Assembly (NCBI GenBank): GCA_947489925.1
Contig: CANLFK010000136.1
Span: 1-5,823 of the forward strand
Direction of reading: 5' to 3'
DNA: 5,823 nucleotides
From: Candidatus Caenarcanales bacterium
GTDB taxonomy: Bacteria; Cyanobacteriota; Vampirovibrionia; Caenarcaniphilales; Caenarcanaceae
Shown: one piece after another, positions 5,041 through 5,823 of the stretch
Layout: every line of letters begins with the position of its first letter
Numbering within the stretch: position 1 is the first letter of the stretch
The notes under the pieces: model-generated
What the model was told of the DNA's origin: nothing
Database searches by the model: none
Seen by the model: only the letters and a program-made list of their open reading frames with translations
Program-made: the position numbers and the translations under genes

Positions 5041-5823
5041 TTAAGCCGTCAAATTGGTTACAATAGAATTAGTAGCCTGTGTAATAACACTTTTTCCAGC
5101 TTCAGCATTCTTTTTCCAAGGTTCTACTCTTTGTGCGGCTGTTTGATCAAATATTTGACCGATGAGAGCCATTATAGTAGTATCCGTTGTTTCTTCTTTC
5201 GATACAGCCTCACCTATTCCTTGATTAGCTGCTTGTAATTCACTAGCCGCCTCTTGTACTACACTAGAGAACATACTTTTTACAACAGCTACCTTTGCAT
5301 TTATTACAGGTAGTCTATTTACATCACTCAACCGTGCTTGACCTGCAACTTCAGGTAAATTGGCATTGACAAATCGACTGGTAAGATTAGCTAAGCCAGT
5401 CTTTTCAGCTATGTCTTGAGTATAAGTTATTTGCTTTTGTAATTCCTCATTATAAGCTTGTAATAAACTATCAACTCTAGCGACTGTATTTTCACCTCCG
5501 ACTTTCTCTAAGCCTTTAGGATCACTAGCAGTGGGTGCAGTTCTATTAGCCTGAAAACTATCAATACCAGCTTCAAGCAATTCAATATCTTTTGTTTTAG
5601 CTTGATTATTATAGGCAACTCCCAAATCACCGCTTAAACTACTAAAAAAGTTAAGTATATGGATTTCATAAATAAGCCTTATCATTTTAGCTTCATTTGG
5701 ATTGTTGGAAGCATCTGCCTCTAAAAGTTCATCTTTCTTTTGCTCAACCAAAGCTAAAGGATCTCCGCCAGCTTCAATTCCTTCTTTTATATTTTTTAAT
5801 ATATTTTCTTTTAAAGTTTTATC
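5041..5823 (-). CDS. Uncharacterised Ala-rich, mostly helical protein, C-terminal part (start outside window)
   Basis: I do not recognise this protein. The reading frame is open to the window edge, so the visible 260 residues are the C-terminal part and any signal peptide or first domain is missing. A TTG at 5751 is preceded by 24 further sense codons (beginning DKTLKENILKNIKEG), so it should not be taken as the start. The sequence looks largely alpha-helical and amphipathic. It has Lys/Glu-rich segments near the left of the protein, a segment IRLIYEIHILNFFSSLSG, a Gln/Glu-rich helix (LLQAYNEELQKQITYTQDIAEK), and Ala/Ser/Thr/Gln-rich helices ending VTNLTA. It has no visible cysteine, no obvious membrane helix and no enzyme motif known to me. 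Two 60-base samples (5101-5160 and 5281-5340) are 38% GC by hand count, against 27% for a mraY sample (2341-2400). A third sample here (5401-5460) is 30%, so a different origin is only hinted at. Confidence 0.75.
   Translation of the reverse strand, partial: DKTLKENILKNIKEGIEAGGDPLALVEQKKDELLEADASNNPNEAKMIRLIYEIHILNFFSSLSGDLGVAYNNQAKTKDIELLEAGIDSFQANRTAPTASDPKGLEKVGGENTVARVDSLLQAYNEELQKQITYTQDIAEKTGLANLTSRFVNANLPEVAGQARLSDVNRLPVINAKVAVVKSMFSSVVQEAASELQAANQGIGEAVSKEETTDTTIMALIGQIFDQTAAQRVEPWKKNAEAGKSVITQATNSIVTNLTA

Noticed and set aside
5041..5751. TTG at 5751 as the start of the right-edge gene
   Set aside because: The frame continues with 24 sense codons to the window edge, so the true start is further upstream.

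Overview
The window is AT-rich bacterial DNA. It holds two peptidoglycan-precursor genes, a translation-processing gene, three genes I cannot name, and the end of an insertion sequence at the left edge. GlmU carries several strings that I associate with cyanobacterial GlmU: the QQEYYLTD block, the region around HLSYMGD, and a C-terminus ending IARSKQIIKENW. Together with the low GC content, this suggests a cyanobacteria-related, non-photosynthetic lineage such as Vampirovibrionia (Melainabacteria). That placement is an inference from memory of the family, not a database result.

Layout from left to right. Positions 1 to about 238 are the end of an IS5-family insertion sequence. Its transposase reads leftward out of the window, and only the first 57 codons are visible. 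Positions 242-279 hold four adjoining 9-10 bp degenerate repeats right beside the putative IS end. Positions 334-2768 carry mraY and glmU on the minus strand, mraY first, 23 bp apart and probably one transcript. An intergenic region at 2769-2868 separates them from the plus-strand pair def (peptide deformylase) and a 234-residue membrane-anchored protein. It contains three copies of GTTTAACA, two of them inside a perfect 12-bp inverted repeat. The plus-strand pair converges on a minus-strand gene for an exported Gly/Tyr-rich repeat protein (4302-4805), which has its own terminator (4208-4258) and a plausible promoter (4900-4928). The right edge is the C-terminal 260 residues of an unrecognised Ala-rich, probably helical protein, whose start lies beyond the window.

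How the genes work together. GlmU makes UDP-GlcNAc, the entry sugar for peptidoglycan. MraY makes lipid I on the inner face of the membrane from UDP-MurNAc-pentapeptide, which is itself derived from UDP-GlcNAc. Def removes the N-formyl group from new proteins. The 234-residue protein and the Gly/Tyr-rich protein appear to be envelope or exported products of unknown role. I see no tRNA, rRNA, CRISPR array or defence system. The least explained parts are the Gly/Tyr-rich protein, the right-edge protein and the repeated motif between mraY and def.
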